64,000 bases of DNA from Cephalopachus bancanus (taxonomy: Eukaryota; Chordata; Mammalia; Primates; Tarsiidae), in contig JAPVLO010000870.1 in NCBI GenBank assembly GCA_027257055.1, positions 611,068-675,067 of the forward strand. The letters are read 5' to 3'. Below the pieces are notes generated by a model, which ran no database searches, was not told the origin of the DNA, and saw only the letters and a list, made by a program, of their open reading frames with translations. The translations under genes and the position numbers were made by a program. Below are positions 32,874-44,566 of the stretch, one piece after another; position 1 is the stretch's first letter, and the number at the start of each line of letters is the position of its first letter.

Positions 32874-35800
32874 AAACGCTGAAGAAAGGGAAAGAGAATC
32901 ACAACGTTCTTCACAAGAGTACAAGAAACGATTGAAAACACACATGAATCAATGCAAAAAAATAAAAGAAAGACAACAAACAAACAGGAACAAACACAAT
33001 CTATAAGAACCTCATGACAGGGATAAACGATCACATTTCAAAAATTAGCCTGAATGTGAATGTACTAAACGCACCACAGAAAAGACATAGAATGGGAAAA
33101 TTGATAAAATATCATGAGGCTACAATATATTGCCTCCGAGAAACTCATCTCACCAGAAAGGACACTCACAGACTCAAAAGGATGTGAAGCAAAATTTCAG
33201 GTGAGTGAAACACAAAAGAAAGCAGGAGTTGTGATCTTTATATCAGACAAAATACCCTTTAAGCTATCAAAAATTTAAAAAGATACAGAAGGTCACTATA
33301 TAATGACTAAAATTTCAACCCATAAACTGGAAATATCCGTGCCAAACATATATTCATCCATAATAGGAGTCCAACTTTCATAAAGCAGCTTCTAGGCAAA
33401 CTTAAAAGAGATATTGACTCTAACACTATCATAGCTGGCGTCTTTAATACCCCATTCACAACCCTAGACAGATCATCAAGACAAAAAATCAACAGGATTT
33501 TGACTCTTGACCAAATGGACGTAATTGATACCTACAGAACACTCCACCCAACGACCACAAAATATACATTCTACTCATCACCACATGGAACGTACTCTAA
33601 GATCAACCACAACATTGGCCATAAATCAAGCATAAACGTAATTCATAAGATTGAAATTCTGCCATGCACCTTATCAGACCACAGTGAAATAGAAATAAAT
33701 ATCAGCACCAACAAAGTTCCCCCCAAACCCACAAAGACATGGGCACTAAACAGCATGATGCTAAGCAACTCCTGGGTTAACACGGAAATCAAAACAGTGA
33801 TTAAAAGATACCTGAAAGCAAATGAAAAGGAAGAAACACTTTACCAAAACCTTTGGGATGCCATCAAAGAAACAGTAAGAGGGGAATTCATATCAGTACA
33901 AACACATATGAATAAAATGGAAAGGTCACAAGTTAACAGACTAACAAGTCACCCACGGAAACTGGAAAAGCAAGACCACCAAAACCCCAACATCAGCTGA
34001 ATAATCCAGATCACCAAAATAAAAGCCCAAATCTGGGATGCAGAAGACAAAAAGATAATTTATAAAACATGAAACCAAAAGCTGGTTCTTTGAAAGGTAA
34101 ACAAGATGGATGGTCCACTAGTTAGACTGACCGAGAAAAAAAGAGAAAAAGCCCAAATAAACACAACCTGAAACACAAAAGATGAAGTCACCACTGATCC
34201 TAAAGAAGTACAAAAGATTATCAGATACTACTATGTACACTTGTATGGAAACAAACTTGAAAATCTAAAGGAAATGCAGGTCTTTCAGACAGCACAGAGT
34301 CTTCCCATGTTGAAACAACAAGAATTCAAGACCTAAATAAAACAGTAACAATCCAAGATATTGACTATATCATAAGAAAGCTACCTACAAAAGAAGCCCT
34401 GGAACAGATGGCGTTCCAGCAAAATTCTACAAAACATACATGGAGGATGTCGTACCAATCCTATTGAAAGTGTTCAAGGCAAATGAGAGAGATGGGACCC
34501 TCCTCAAATCATTTTTTGAAGCTAACATCACATTGATACCCAAGCCAAGTAAAGACTCAACAAAGAAAGAGAACTACAAGCCAATATCCCAGACCAACAC
34601 CGTTGCTAAGATTCTCAACAAGTTCCTAGCAAACCCGATTCAGCAACCCATCTCAAAAATCATCCACCACAACCAAGTAGGCTTCATCCCTGGGATGCAA
34701 GGCCGGTTCAACATTCATAAGACCATAAACATAATTAAATACACCAATAGAACTAAAAACTAAAACCACATGAGTATATGATTAGATGCGGAAAAAGCTT
34801 TGATAAAATCCACACCCCTTCTTGATAAAAACCCTCGAACATCTCGGCATACATGGAACATGCCTCAAAATAGTAAGAGCCATCGACAAGAAATCCACAG
34901 CCAACATAATGCTAAACAGACAGAAATTAGAAGGATCTCCCCTGAAAATTGGAAGAAGACAAGAATGCCCACTCTCACCTCTCCAGTTCAACATAGTTTT
35001 GGAAATTCCAGCTAGAGCAATCCGAGAAGAGAAGGCGATTATGGGTATCCAAACAGGAAAAGAGAAAATCAAGTTATCCCTCCTTGCAGACAACATGATT
35101 CTACACCTCGAAAAACCCAAGGGAATCTGTCAAAAACCTCCTTACACTGATAAAAGACATCGGTAAATTCTCAGGAAATAAAATAAATGTTCAAAAGACA
35201 ATCGCATTTCTATACACCAATAATAAACAAACAGGAAAGCAAATAAAAAGCACAATTCCACTCACAATAGCCACCAAAAATGAAATACCTTGGCATATTA
35301 ATAATGAAGACGAGAAAGACCTTTGCAATGAAAACTAAAAAGCACTGCTCAAAGAAATCAAGATGACCCAGACAAGTAGAAAATATTCCATGCTCGTGGA
35401 TTGGAAGAATCAACACTGTTAAGATGTCCATTCTACCTTATGCAATCTACAGATTTAACACAATACTCATCAAATTAGCAGCAACATTATTCTCAGACCT
35501 AGAAACAACAATACAGCAATTCATATGGAAACATAAAAGACAATGAATAACGGAAACAATCCTCAGTGAAAATAACACAGCAGGAGGTATCACACTCCCA
35601 GACTGTAAACTTTATTATAAAGCTACAATAATCAAAACATCCTGGTATTGGTACCAGAATAGACATATAGACCAATGGAATAGAATTGAGGTTCCGGAAG
35701 CAAAACCTAAATTTTTCCACCAACTCCTCTTCGACTAAGTTCCCATCACCAACTACTGGGGAAAAGCAAACCTATTCAGTAAATGGTGCTGGGAAAACTG

Positions 35801-36713
35801 GCTGACCCCATGCAGAAGATTGAAACAGGGCCCCTACCTATCACCATAAACAAAAATCAACTCTAAATGGATCAGAGACCTAAACGTAAAACCTCAAACT
35901 ATAAGAACCTTAGAAAATGCAGAAGACGCCCTTAAGGAAGTTGGAACTGGCAACCAATTCCTGATCAAAAGCCCAGGTGCCCATGCCATAAGAGATAAGA
36001 TAGACAAGTGGGACCTTATCAAACTGACAAGCTTCTCCAAAGCCAAAGAAACCATCAGGAGATCAGAGAGGCAGCCCACAGACTGGGAAAAAATATTTGC
36101 CCACTCTATGTCTGACAAAGACCTAACACCTAGGATCTACAAGGAACACAAACGTGTTGGAAAAAAAAAAGCATTGCAAAGTGGGCAAAAGATATGAATA
36201 GACAGTTCTCAAAAGAAGACACACGAGCAGCCAACAGATACAAGAAAAAATGCTCAGCCTTACAAGTCATCAAAGAAATGCCAATTCAATCTACACTGAG
36301 ATACCACCTAACTCCAGTCAGAATGGCCGTCACGAATAACTCAAAAAATACCAGATGCTGGAGAGGATGTGGCAAAAAAGGGAACACTTCTGCCCGTGGG
36401 AGGGTAAACTAGTACAGTCTCTGTAGAAAACAGTGCGGCGGATCCTGAAAGCTCTAAAAATCGACCTTCCATATGATCCCGCAATCCCCCTACTGGGAAT
36501 AGACCCAGAAGAACTCAAATCACTCTATAAAAAAGATACCTGTACACGTGTGTTTATCACGGCATTGTTCACAAAAGCAAGAACATGGAACCAATTGTGT
36601 TGCCCATAAAAAGAAAACTGGATTTAAAAAAAACCTGGTGCATATACACAGTGGAATATTGTGCAGCCATAAAGAAGAATAAAATCATGAACTTTACAGC
36701 AAACTGGATGAAC
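32874..36713 (+). mobile_element. Older L1 (copy B), middle part
   Basis: It resumes with the ORF1 end (32886-32950) and carries broken ORF2 (about 33040-36700): endonuclease pieces near 33070-33660, reverse transcriptase pieces near 34440-35166, and carboxy-terminal pieces near 35500-36700. Stops and shifts are more numerous than in the inserted L1. It corresponds to 53900-57740 of copy C. A solo LTR interrupts it after 36719. Confidence 0.82.
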
Positions 36714-36719
36714 CTAGAG

Positions 36720-38364
36720 TGTGGGGGGCCAGCCCCTGCAGATATCGGGGATCCCTGGTAGGATAGATGGGCATCAGCGATTAAACTGGAGGGATAGATA
36801 TTAAAAGAAAGAAAGATGGAGGGATAGATATAAGGAGAAAGAAAGAAAGAGACTGGACTCTGTCTAGAGCAGAAGTCGATTCTGTAGGAGGGATAGATAT
36901 TGAAAGAAAGAAAGAAAGAGACTGGACTCCTGCCTAGTGCAGAAGCCGATTCTGTAGGAGGGATAGATATTAAAAGAAAGAAAGAAAGAGACTGAGCTCC
37001 TGTCTAGTGCAGAAGCCGTTTAATGGGACAAATCCTAAGTCTTTTATCCCAAATTTTCACCGGTTAAATCACAAGACTTTCACGTGAACACAAAGCCAGG
37101 TGGATGAGGGGCATCCCCCACCCACCAGGTGTTTCTTCAAGCATGAGGAAGGACAGTCCCAAGTAGATCACAAGACTATTACGTGAACACAAAGCCAGGG
37201 GGATGAGGGGCGTCCCCACCCACCAGGCGTTTTCCCAAGCATGAGGACGGACAATCCCCAAATTATCTCACTGTTCCTTATGCTTGGTTAATGTTCCTCA
37301 AAAGCAATACAACAATTCTAACATCATAATATTCTAATAATCAATAACTGCTAAAGCTTATGCAACACCTAATGACTAACTTAAATCCTAATATCTTTCT
37401 ATTCTGTGCTAATTCTACCTACACTATAGAAACTCTTAATTATAGAGCAAACCAGTTCCTAAAGAATGTGGCCCAGTCCAAAGATCACGCTGGGCCATTT
37501 CTAAGAGCAATTGATTACAATCTCTTAACAAAATGGCTATTCTAAAATCCTATATATCTATCTTAACTTCTATAAAAGTTTCTAATTCGTAATCCTAATA
37601 TATAAAGCTCATCATCAGCAATAAAGCTTCTAAAAATAAAACCCAAATATAAACTGTAAATTGCACTAAGGCCAAAACCACAATAGTAGTAAATGGGAGC
37701 AATGAAATTTCTAAAGTTAGCTGTATTCTTATTAAACCTCAAAATATCATGTTTGACCATGCTTGAACTACCATAATTCCCTGACGTTAGCATGACCTAT
37801 TCTACGATACTTTCTATGACCAAAATAAATCCAATTTCTATGATAAGGAGAAAAATCCTACACTATCTGTAGCTAAAACCGGTTTAAAAGAATGCAGCCC
37901 AGTTCCAAGTACAGGCTGGGCCCTTAGGAATGTGGCCCAGTCCAGAGTTCATGCTGGGCCATTTCTGGTAACGCTAGAGAATCATCTAGACCGTCTAAAG
38001 CTGAAAACAGCTCTCCATATGTATATACTAATGCTACCATTATACTTTTTAAATCTTATAACGAAGCCTGTGTCGTACCAAAGGCTCCCAAATGTGACCT
38101 GAGTTTGAACTATGTTAAGTTTAAAGCCGAAACCGCAGTCTGTGAGAAACGGGAACAACGGACTCCTGAAGTTAGCCATGCCTGTCGTACATTCAGAGCT
38201 TCATGCTTAGATCATCAAGTTTCCTTCTGATGAGATGTGCCAAACAGCAAAAAAGGGAAGAGGAAATAGGCCAACAGGTCCTGAACACATCCTAGTGGTC
38301 TCAGGGTCCACAGCCCACCTTGATCCCTAACGTTCAGGTGGGCCTCCGTGGCCGGCTCCCAACA
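36720..38364 (+). mobile_element. Solo LTR, ERV2 (class II) type, 1,645 bases
   Basis: It begins TGTGGGGGGCCAGCCCC and ends GGCCGGCTCCCAACA, with the TG...CA ends and class-II-like inverted termini. It is bracketed by a six-base duplication, CTAGAG (36714-36719) and CTAGCG (38365-38370), as expected for ERVK-group integrations. Inside are three repeats of a GGAGGGATAGATATT(A/G)AAAGAAAG unit (36789-37020) and two copies of a block of about 100 bases (37061-37160 and 37165-37262). No internal viral genes remain. It is not found in the matching L1 of copy C. Confidence 0.8.
36789..37020 (+). repeat. Tandem repeats inside the solo LTR
   Basis: AGGAGGGATAGATAT with AAAGAAAGAAAGAGACTG(G/A) and CAGAAGCCGATTCTGT recurs about every 60-70 bases. 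Low-complexity GAAA runs are part of it. Growth of this block may explain the long LTR. Confidence 0.75.
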
Positions 38365-38608
38365 CTAGCGTCTATAATACTGAGAGATCTTTCACAGAAA
38401 CAAAGAACTGAGTATCACAAGTTCTCACTCACAAGTGGACCTTGAACAACTATTGTAATACTGTAAGGAAAGGACTGGCAGTAGTGGGAGACTGCCTGGG
38501 AAAGGCGGGCCTACCACATCAACAAGTGTACCTGCACAGTGAATATTTGTACACCTAACCCTGAATTGCACCCCAAAAATTTAAAATAAAACATGTAAAG
38601 GTGAAATA
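38365..38608 (+). mobile_element. Older L1 (copy B), 3' end
   Basis: It continues GTCTATAATACTGAG.. exactly where the L1 was cut at 36713, and runs through the 3' UTR to the A-rich tail. It ends at AAAGAAAGTAATAG (38609-38622), the same duplicated target that brackets the L1 of copy C. Confidence 0.8.
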
Positions 38609-38622
38609 AAAGAAAGTAATAG
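38609..38622. repeat. L1 target-site duplication shared with copy C
   Basis: AAAGAAAGTAATAG, followed by ACAAACATAGTAAAA in both copies (57971-57984 in C). The 5' partner is lost from copy B because the L1 is truncated at 26088. Confidence 0.75.
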
Positions 38623-38652
38623 ACAAACATAGTAAAAAATAATAATAATTTT

Positions 38653-38935
38653 AGGCCGGGTTCAGTGTCTCAGCCTGTAATGCCAGCACTTTGGGAGGCC
38701 ATGTGAGTGAATTGCCTGAGCCTGCGGGTTTGAGACCAGCCCAGGCACTTTGCAAGACCTTGTCCCTACACTACATTTAAAATGAGTTGGGCGTGGTAGC
38801 GCGTGCCTGTAGTTCTGGCTACTTGGAAGGCTAAGGTGGAAGGATCGTAGAGCCCAGCAGGTTGACAGTGGGGTGGCCGTGAGCATGCCACTGCACTCCA
38901 GCCTGGGCTACATAGTTAGACTCTGACTCATAATA
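38653..38935 (+). repeat. Alu-family SINE, plus strand
   Basis: GGCCGGGTTCAGTGTCTCAGCCTGTAATGCCAGCACTTTGGGAGGCC to GCACTCCAGCCTGGGCTACATAG. Same insertion as 58036. Confidence 0.88.
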
Positions 38936-38965
38936 ATAATAATAATAATTATTATTATTATTATT
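38930..38965. repeat. (AAT)n-(ATT)n near-palindrome
   Basis: CATAATAATAATAATAATAATTATTATTATTATTATTTT is a near-perfect inverted repeat that could extrude a cruciform. Copy C has only a short AAT run here (58320), so it grew after the duplication. Confidence 0.85.
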
Positions 38966-39329
38966 TTAAAGAAAGAAATCACGCTTGCTGCCTGTAAGCC
39001 AGTAATATCAGGTTCCAACTCATGTGAAAAGTCCTTCCCGCAGCCAAGCCCCCATGGACATGTGAGTTCAACACTTCTTGCTGAAAATCTGTGCTTCAGA
39101 CAGACAAGCACACGTCTTCCGAATCCCAAAGCATGACGCGGTCGTGTGTCATGTTTAAGTCTCTCCTCGTCCTAATTGCACCCTTGAGTAACACCTACAA
39201 CCTATCAGTGTCCATGAAGTCGAATCTCTCCACACAGACGGTTGAGTCCCAAGTGGGAAGGTGCCCGCTACCTTCAACTCTGTATTTACTGTGATAGCTG
39301 TCTCTTCTTTCCAGTAGAGTCTTGTGAAC

Positions 39330-39875
39330 ACTTAGTTGATTACACTCCAGGGGGACCCCAAAAACCCGGAATTACTTTTTGGAGGGTGGGTCCCTCTTAG
39401 TGCAGCTTCCCCAGCTAGCTAAGTGTTCTTGAACCCATCAGCTTCTGTGGACCAGCTAGCATGGTTGTGAGAGGCTGTGTATGGATTCGGCGAATGTTTT
39501 TTTGGAAATTCTTTCAACGCCTTTGCTGATTTCATGACGGATGTTTAACGAGCGCACCGGCCCACACCGTGCTGAGTGTTTAGCAGTGTTTGACCCAATA
39601 TGGCATGAACCCCATTCATATCCTCCCTATTCACCTGATCTCGCCCTGAGTGACATTTTTTGCTTTTGTCCTCAAAGGGAAACGTGTTGCCAATGTGGAA
39701 GAGGCAAAACAAAAAACAGCAGGTGCACTAAAAGGCATCAACATGGACGAGCTCGGAAAGCGTTTTGAGCGGTGGACAAAGTGTCTTGATGGGCGTTTTG
39801 CATTCAACAGAGATTACTCTGAAGGTTTCTGAAGTCAAAATATGTAAGAATAAGTGTACTTTTTAAATAAATACA
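39330..39875 (+). mobile_element. Mariner-type transposon remnant, copy B
   Basis: The frame at 39650-39832 reads Gly-Lys-Arg-Val-Ala-Asn-Val-Glu-Glu, then Gly-Ile-Asn-Met-Asp-Glu-Leu, then Arg-Asp-Tyr-Ser-Glu-Gly-Phe and a stop, the carboxy end of a mariner transposase. A Pro-Pro-Tyr-Ser-Pro-Asp-Leu segment (third catalytic Asp region) is at about 39622-39645 in another frame. Frameshifted and inactive. Orthologous to 2786 and 58700. Confidence 0.75.
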
Positions 39876-40099
39876 TTCTGAGGGTTTTTTTGGTCCATCC
39901 TAGTATCTCTGAGTTGATACTTCATGGAAGGCTCCGAAGATAGTTTAAGTTCTTGCAATTGTCTTTGGGTTATTCCTGAGAACAGCTTTCAAAGCTTTTT
40001 TATTTCTTTTAAAAAATTTTTATTTCTTTAAAAAAAGTTATTTATCATTTCAGCTTGTTACTTCTTGAAGTGTCCTGTGAATTTTTTTCTTTCTTTCTT

Positions 40100-40495
40100 T
40101 CTTTTTGGAAACAGGGTCTCACTCTGTCACCCAGGCTGGAGTGCAGTCATGCAAGCATAGCTCACGGCAGCCTCCTACTTCTGAGTTCTAGCAACCCTCC
40201 GCCTTCAGCGTCCCATCTAGATGGGATGACAGGTGCACGCCATCGCATTGGAATCATTTTTTAAATATTTCTGTAGAGAAGTCTTGCTATGGTGCCCCGG
40301 TGGGTCTCCAACAGCCAGCCTCAGGTGATACTTGCTCCTCAGCTTCCCAAAATGCTGGGACTACAGGCACACACCACCACATCTGGCGAACTTATAAGAT
40401 AATTTTTGTAGAGATGGGATCTTGCTACATTGCCTAGGCTGGTCTTAAACGACTGGTATCAAGTCATACTCCCTCCTCGGCCTCCCAAAGAATGT
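40100..40495 (-). repeat. Alu-family SINE(s), minus strand, replacing an exon
   Basis: Minus-strand Alu (GGAAACAGGGTCTCACTCTGTCACCCAGG at the start) extended by a second partial arm to about 40495. It is joined to ATGGCATCTATAAAG (about 40503), the last bases of the arylsulfatase exon of copy A. Orthologous to 59495. Confidence 0.8.
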
Positions 40496-40519
40496 AAGGC
40501 ATCATGGCATCTATAAAGT

Positions 40520-40712
40520 TACGGCTGATTTATGTGGTGGTTCACTCCTGTCATCCCAGCACTTTGGGAATCTGAGGCGGGATGACTGCCTGAATCCAAA
40601 GGTTCAAGAACAGACTGGGCAACTTGGCAAGTCTTTGTCTCCACAGTAAACCAAAATATTCCTGGGGCCTGGTGGCATGTGGCTGTAGTCACAGCAACTT
40701 TGGAGGCCAGTC
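40520..40712 (+). repeat. Alu-family SINE, plus strand, truncated
   Basis: GGTTCACTCCTGTCATCCCAGCACTTTGGG start; it corresponds to 3416 in copy A and 59928 in copy C, but lacks most of the right arm. Confidence 0.82.
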
Positions 40713-40862
40713 GCTTCTGGAGACTAAATATTACTGCCCCCAAACTGACATTTCCTAACCAGGGGGAAGAAATGCAGTGCTTGGGTTTGAATCCCCCTCC
40801 CCCACATTTAAGTGTTTCATTGTAGATGCTAAGAGTTGTGTTGCCATCACTACTTCAGTCAC

Positions 40863-40941
40863 AGAGAGAGAGAGAAGACAAGCCAAATGAAGCGATGAGG
40901 GAAAGGCAAGGTGAGGGAGGGGAGATGAGCTAGGGACGGAG

Positions 40942-40973
<32 letters not shown>

Positions 40974-41080
40974 CAGATGGAAGAAATAGAAGAGAAGGGA
41001 AGAGAAGACCGAACTAGCAGAAAAAGCGAAACAGAGAAGAGAGAGAAGGAGAGACTGAGACAGACAGAGAGATGGTGCTA
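40863..41080 (+). repeat. GA-rich tract upstream of arylsulfatase exon, copy B
   Basis: Imperfect GAGA tract in the same place as 3943-4172. The 120-codon minus frame over it is a Ser/Leu artefact. Confidence 0.8.
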
Positions 41081-41177
41081 AACAAACAAACAGGCAGGAA
41101 GTGTAGCCTCCTCCCACCCCCCAGGAGAGACCCCCTTCTGGCTCTCTCCCTCCTAGTCTCTATCTGCTTACATGCAG

Positions 41178-41325
41178 GAGGAATCGGGTAGGGACATTTG
41201 TTTGCTTGGGCTCTTTTGCCAGACCGGAGTGCTGCCAGCTGCCCGGGCCTTGGCCGAGCCCACAGGCCTGTTGGATGTGTTCTCCACTGTGGTCCAGCTG
41301 GCAGGGGGACAATCGCCCAGGACAG
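41178..41325 (+). pseudogene. Arylsulfatase-family exon, decayed (copy B)
   Basis: The acceptor CATGCAG is kept. The exon is 12 bases shorter than the copy A exon (148 against 160), has an in-frame TAG near its start in the inherited phase, and its donor GT is changed to TT at 41326. The conserved Leu-Leu-Asp-Val-Phe-Ser-Thr-Val-Val-Gln-Leu-Ala-Gly-Gly segment is still readable from about 41269. It cannot form part of a working arylsulfatase. Confidence 0.8.
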
Positions 41326-41559
41326 TTATGTGGGGGACTCCCCTCCCCTGGGTTCTGAGTAGTGTCCTGGGTGGGGAATGGAACCCAGGACAGGATCAGA
41401 GCGACCCAAAGAAAGCAAGTCAACACTGAGTACGAACCGCAACATTGATGGCAAATGACACTGCCACTCACTTTTTCATGCCTTGACATGTCCACAGCAT
41501 TTGTGTTGGGAAAATGCCACAGTTGTATTGTTTGGGATCAAATGTCTGCTTCAGACAGC

Positions 41560-41566
41560 GAGAGAC

Positions 41567-41617
<51 letters not shown>

Positions 41618-42380
41618 GAGAGAGAGAGAGAGAAAGAGAGAGACAGACAGAGAGCGAGAGAGAGAGAGAGAGAGAGAGACCTAGAGAGAGAGGGATAGAA
41701 AAAGAGAGAGATAGAGAGAAAGACAGACACAGCAAGAGGCCAAGAGAGAGAAGGAGAAAGGGAGAGACAGAGAGATAAACAGAGAAACAGAGAGAGGGAG
41801 ACAGAGAGACAGAAAGATACAGGGAGAGAGATTGAGACACAGAGAGGCAGAGAAAAAGACAGAGAGACCCAGACAGAAAGTGACAGAGCATGACACAGAG
41901 AGACACAGCAACACATAGACTGAGGTAGAGACAGAGAGAGCCAGAAAGAGACAGATACAGAGAGAGACAAAGACAAAGAGAGAGAGAGAGAGAGAGAGAG
42001 AAGCAGAAAGAGACAGAGAGAGTAAGAGAGAGATAAAGACATGTAGAGACATATAGAAACAGAGAGAGACCAAAAGCATCAGAGAGATAGAGAGATAAAG
42101 AGAGGAACACAGACAGACAGACAGAGAGACTGAGAGAAAGAGAGACACACAGAGAGGGCCATAAAAAGGCAGAAACAAAGACAGACATACAGTGACAGAA
42201 ACAAAGACAGAGAGACAGACGGAGAGACTCAGAGACAGAGACGGAGAGAGAAAACAGACTGTGACAGAGACGTATAGACAGAGAGGTAGAGACAGAGAGA
42301 CAGAGACACAGACAGAGACAGACAAAGAGACAGAGAGGAAAGAGACTGAGACAGAGACAGAGAGAGAGACGCAGAGTGAT
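41560..42380 (+). repeat. GA/GACA purine repeat, copy B (~0.82 kb)
   Basis: Same repeat as 4630-5790. The minus frames of 308, 214 and 163 codons are Ser/Leu artefacts. Confidence 0.95.
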
Positions 42381-42416
42381 TTTTCTTTTTCTTTTCTTTA
42401 TGTATTTATTTGCTTT

Positions 42417-42720
42417 TTTAGGGCAGAGTCTTTGTCTGTCACTCAGGCTGGAGTTAAGTGGCATGGATCATGGCACACCTTAACCTTGATGCTCTGGACT
42501 GAAGCAATTCTCCCACCTCAGCCTCCCAAAGAGCCTGGACTACAAGAACTTGCCAGCACACCAAGTTATTTTTAATTTTTATTTTTTGCTGAGATTTTGT
42601 GGAGAGGGGCTATCGCCAAGATTCCCAGCCTCGTCTCAAAGTCCTGGGCTCAAGCGCCCCTCCCTCCTCAGCCTCCCAAAGTGCTAGGATTACGGGCATG
42701 AGTCACCATGCCCAGTCTGC
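42417..42720 (-). repeat. Alu-family SINE, minus strand
   Basis: Orthologue of 5822 and 60838; starts AGGGCAGAGTCTTTGTCTGTCACTCAGGCTGG. Confidence 0.88.
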
Positions 42721-42896
42721 TTAGCTTTACATACAGAATGCCACCTTCTCTTTTCCTGATTCTTAAGTGGAGCACCTTTTTTTGCAAGAGTGATTGTCAG
42801 CAGAATTCGAGTCATGCATCATGAACAATTACTTTTGTTCCGATGTGGCAGGGGCTTTTGCGGCATTTCAGTTTTTCTTGTCTGAAATGATAACTC

Positions 42897-43190
42897 CAAG
42901 CCAGGCACGGTGGCTCGTGCCTGTAATTCCAGCATGTTGGGAGGCCAAAGTGAGAGGATTCCTTGAGCCCAGGAGTTCAAGACCAGCATGGGCACATAGT
43001 GAGACCCCCACCTCTATTTAAAAAATTGAAAAGTAGCTGGGCATGGTGGTGTATGGCTGTAGTCCAAACTGCTTGGGAGGCTGAGACAGGAGGATCGCCT
43101 GAGCTCAGAAAGCTCTTGGAGGCTGCCGTGAGCTATGATCATACCACTGCATTCCAGCCCAGGTAACAAAGCATGACTCCGACTCTACGA
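42897..43190 (+). repeat. Alu-family SINE, plus strand
   Basis: Orthologue of 6293 and 61312; starts AAGCCAGGCACGGTGGCTCGTGCC. Confidence 0.88.
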
Positions 43191-43777
43191 AAATAACACC
43201 AATAATAATAATAAAGATATGGACTCTTTGAGCAGATGTATAAGTAAAATAATCGTATTTTATTGTCTTCACATCCTTAAAAAGAACATATATTTGCTTT
43301 ATGCACATAATTGCTTTATGTGTGTGTCTGACGCAGACACACCGCTTAATGGCCATCGGCCTTGCTGAAAATTAAATACCACCTTTGATTTGTCTGTCTG
43401 TTGTAGCTATCTCTTTAGCAAAAATTTCTCGACGTTGAATTGCTGCATCAGTAAATTTGTCACTGATAGGTCAAAATCTTGATCTGTTTGTGAAATTGTC
43501 CCTTAGGAAGCACTCCCTGTTAAATTCGATAGTGTCCATTTTAAAAGCAATAGAATAAAAATGGTGCAAAATTATCTGCATGTCTATGTAAATTATATCT
43601 ACACATATGGAAAAGCATGTGTAATGCATATGTTATATAATTCATACAGAAACACGTGTGTGTGTATGCACATGTGTTATAATTTTTATTGCTTTGATCC
43701 ATGAAATGTTGGAGATTTTTATACAGCTATTTTCTGTTTTCTCCTCCTTTCTCATTCTGAGCCCAAGGTCTCGAGAT
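43191..43777. other. AT-rich spacer, no gene seen
   Basis: Counterpart of 6591-7159, with no frame conserved among the three copies. Confidence 0.4.
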
Positions 43778-43930
43778 TGTGGTGAGCCATGATCATGTCG
43801 CTGCACTCCAGCACGGAAGACTGAGTGGTACCTCAGCAAGAGATAAAGAAAGAATCTTCAAGAGCAGGCACAGTGGCTCATTCTTTCAGTCTCAGTATTT
43901 TGGGAGGTCGAGATAGGAGGATCCAAGGAT
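43778..43930 (+). repeat. 7SL-monomer array, copy B, no internal unit
   Basis: Only the two end partial units remain, joined at AAGAATCTTCAAGAGCAGGCACAGTGG. Compare two internal units in copy A and one in copy C. Confidence 0.8.
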
Positions 43931-44401
43931 CAAATCCCGACCCATCCCTGATTCACCTCCACCTAGAGTTCTCTGAGCTGCCCTGTGTCCCGTCCTCTGG
44001 GCCTCAGCCTGGACTTCCTCAGCTTTGAGAGAGTGTCTCGTCAGAGCATCCCTCTTGGGAATCTGTCATTGACCAAAGCTCCCCTAGAGTGGCAGGGCTA
44101 ACACAGAGGCAATAAACAATGTCCGGGGATTCACTGCACAGGGATCAGTCAGCAACGCATTTGCCAAATCAAAGACAAAGGCCTTGTCTCTGCAGAGAAT
44201 TCTCAGCTTCGTTGCAGGCGATTTCAATCAATGGATTTAGAGACTGGGCCTCCTGACTCTAGTCTTGAACAAGAAGCCCCCTCCACATTGTAACCCAGAC
44301 CCTCGGCACTCTAATCCAGCCCTCCACTACAGGTGACTCGGGGGTAGCTTCTTCCTGTCCAGGGATTCTAAGTGAGTGAATATAGTCTGGGGCTTCTCTC
44401 T
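43931..44401. other. Unique sequence, no gene seen
   Basis: Counterpart of 7586-8035. Non-coding in all three copies. Confidence 0.4.
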
Positions 44402-44566
44402 CTCTGAATTAGAGACGGTCTTGCTCTGTCACCCAGGCTAGAGTGCAGAGGTGCAATCATAGCTCACCGCAGCCTCCAACTCCTGGGTTCAAGTGATCCT
44501 CCTCCTGAAGTCGCCCCAATGGCTTGGTCTACAGGTACGTGCCACACCATACGACCAATTTGTGTG
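44402..44566 (-). repeat. Truncated Alu at copy B deletion joint
   Basis: Minus-strand Alu matching 8036-8195 of copy A. At about 44566 it passes directly into sequence matching 14612 of copy A, removing about 6.4 kb with the CpG island and exons 1-4. Confidence 0.8.
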
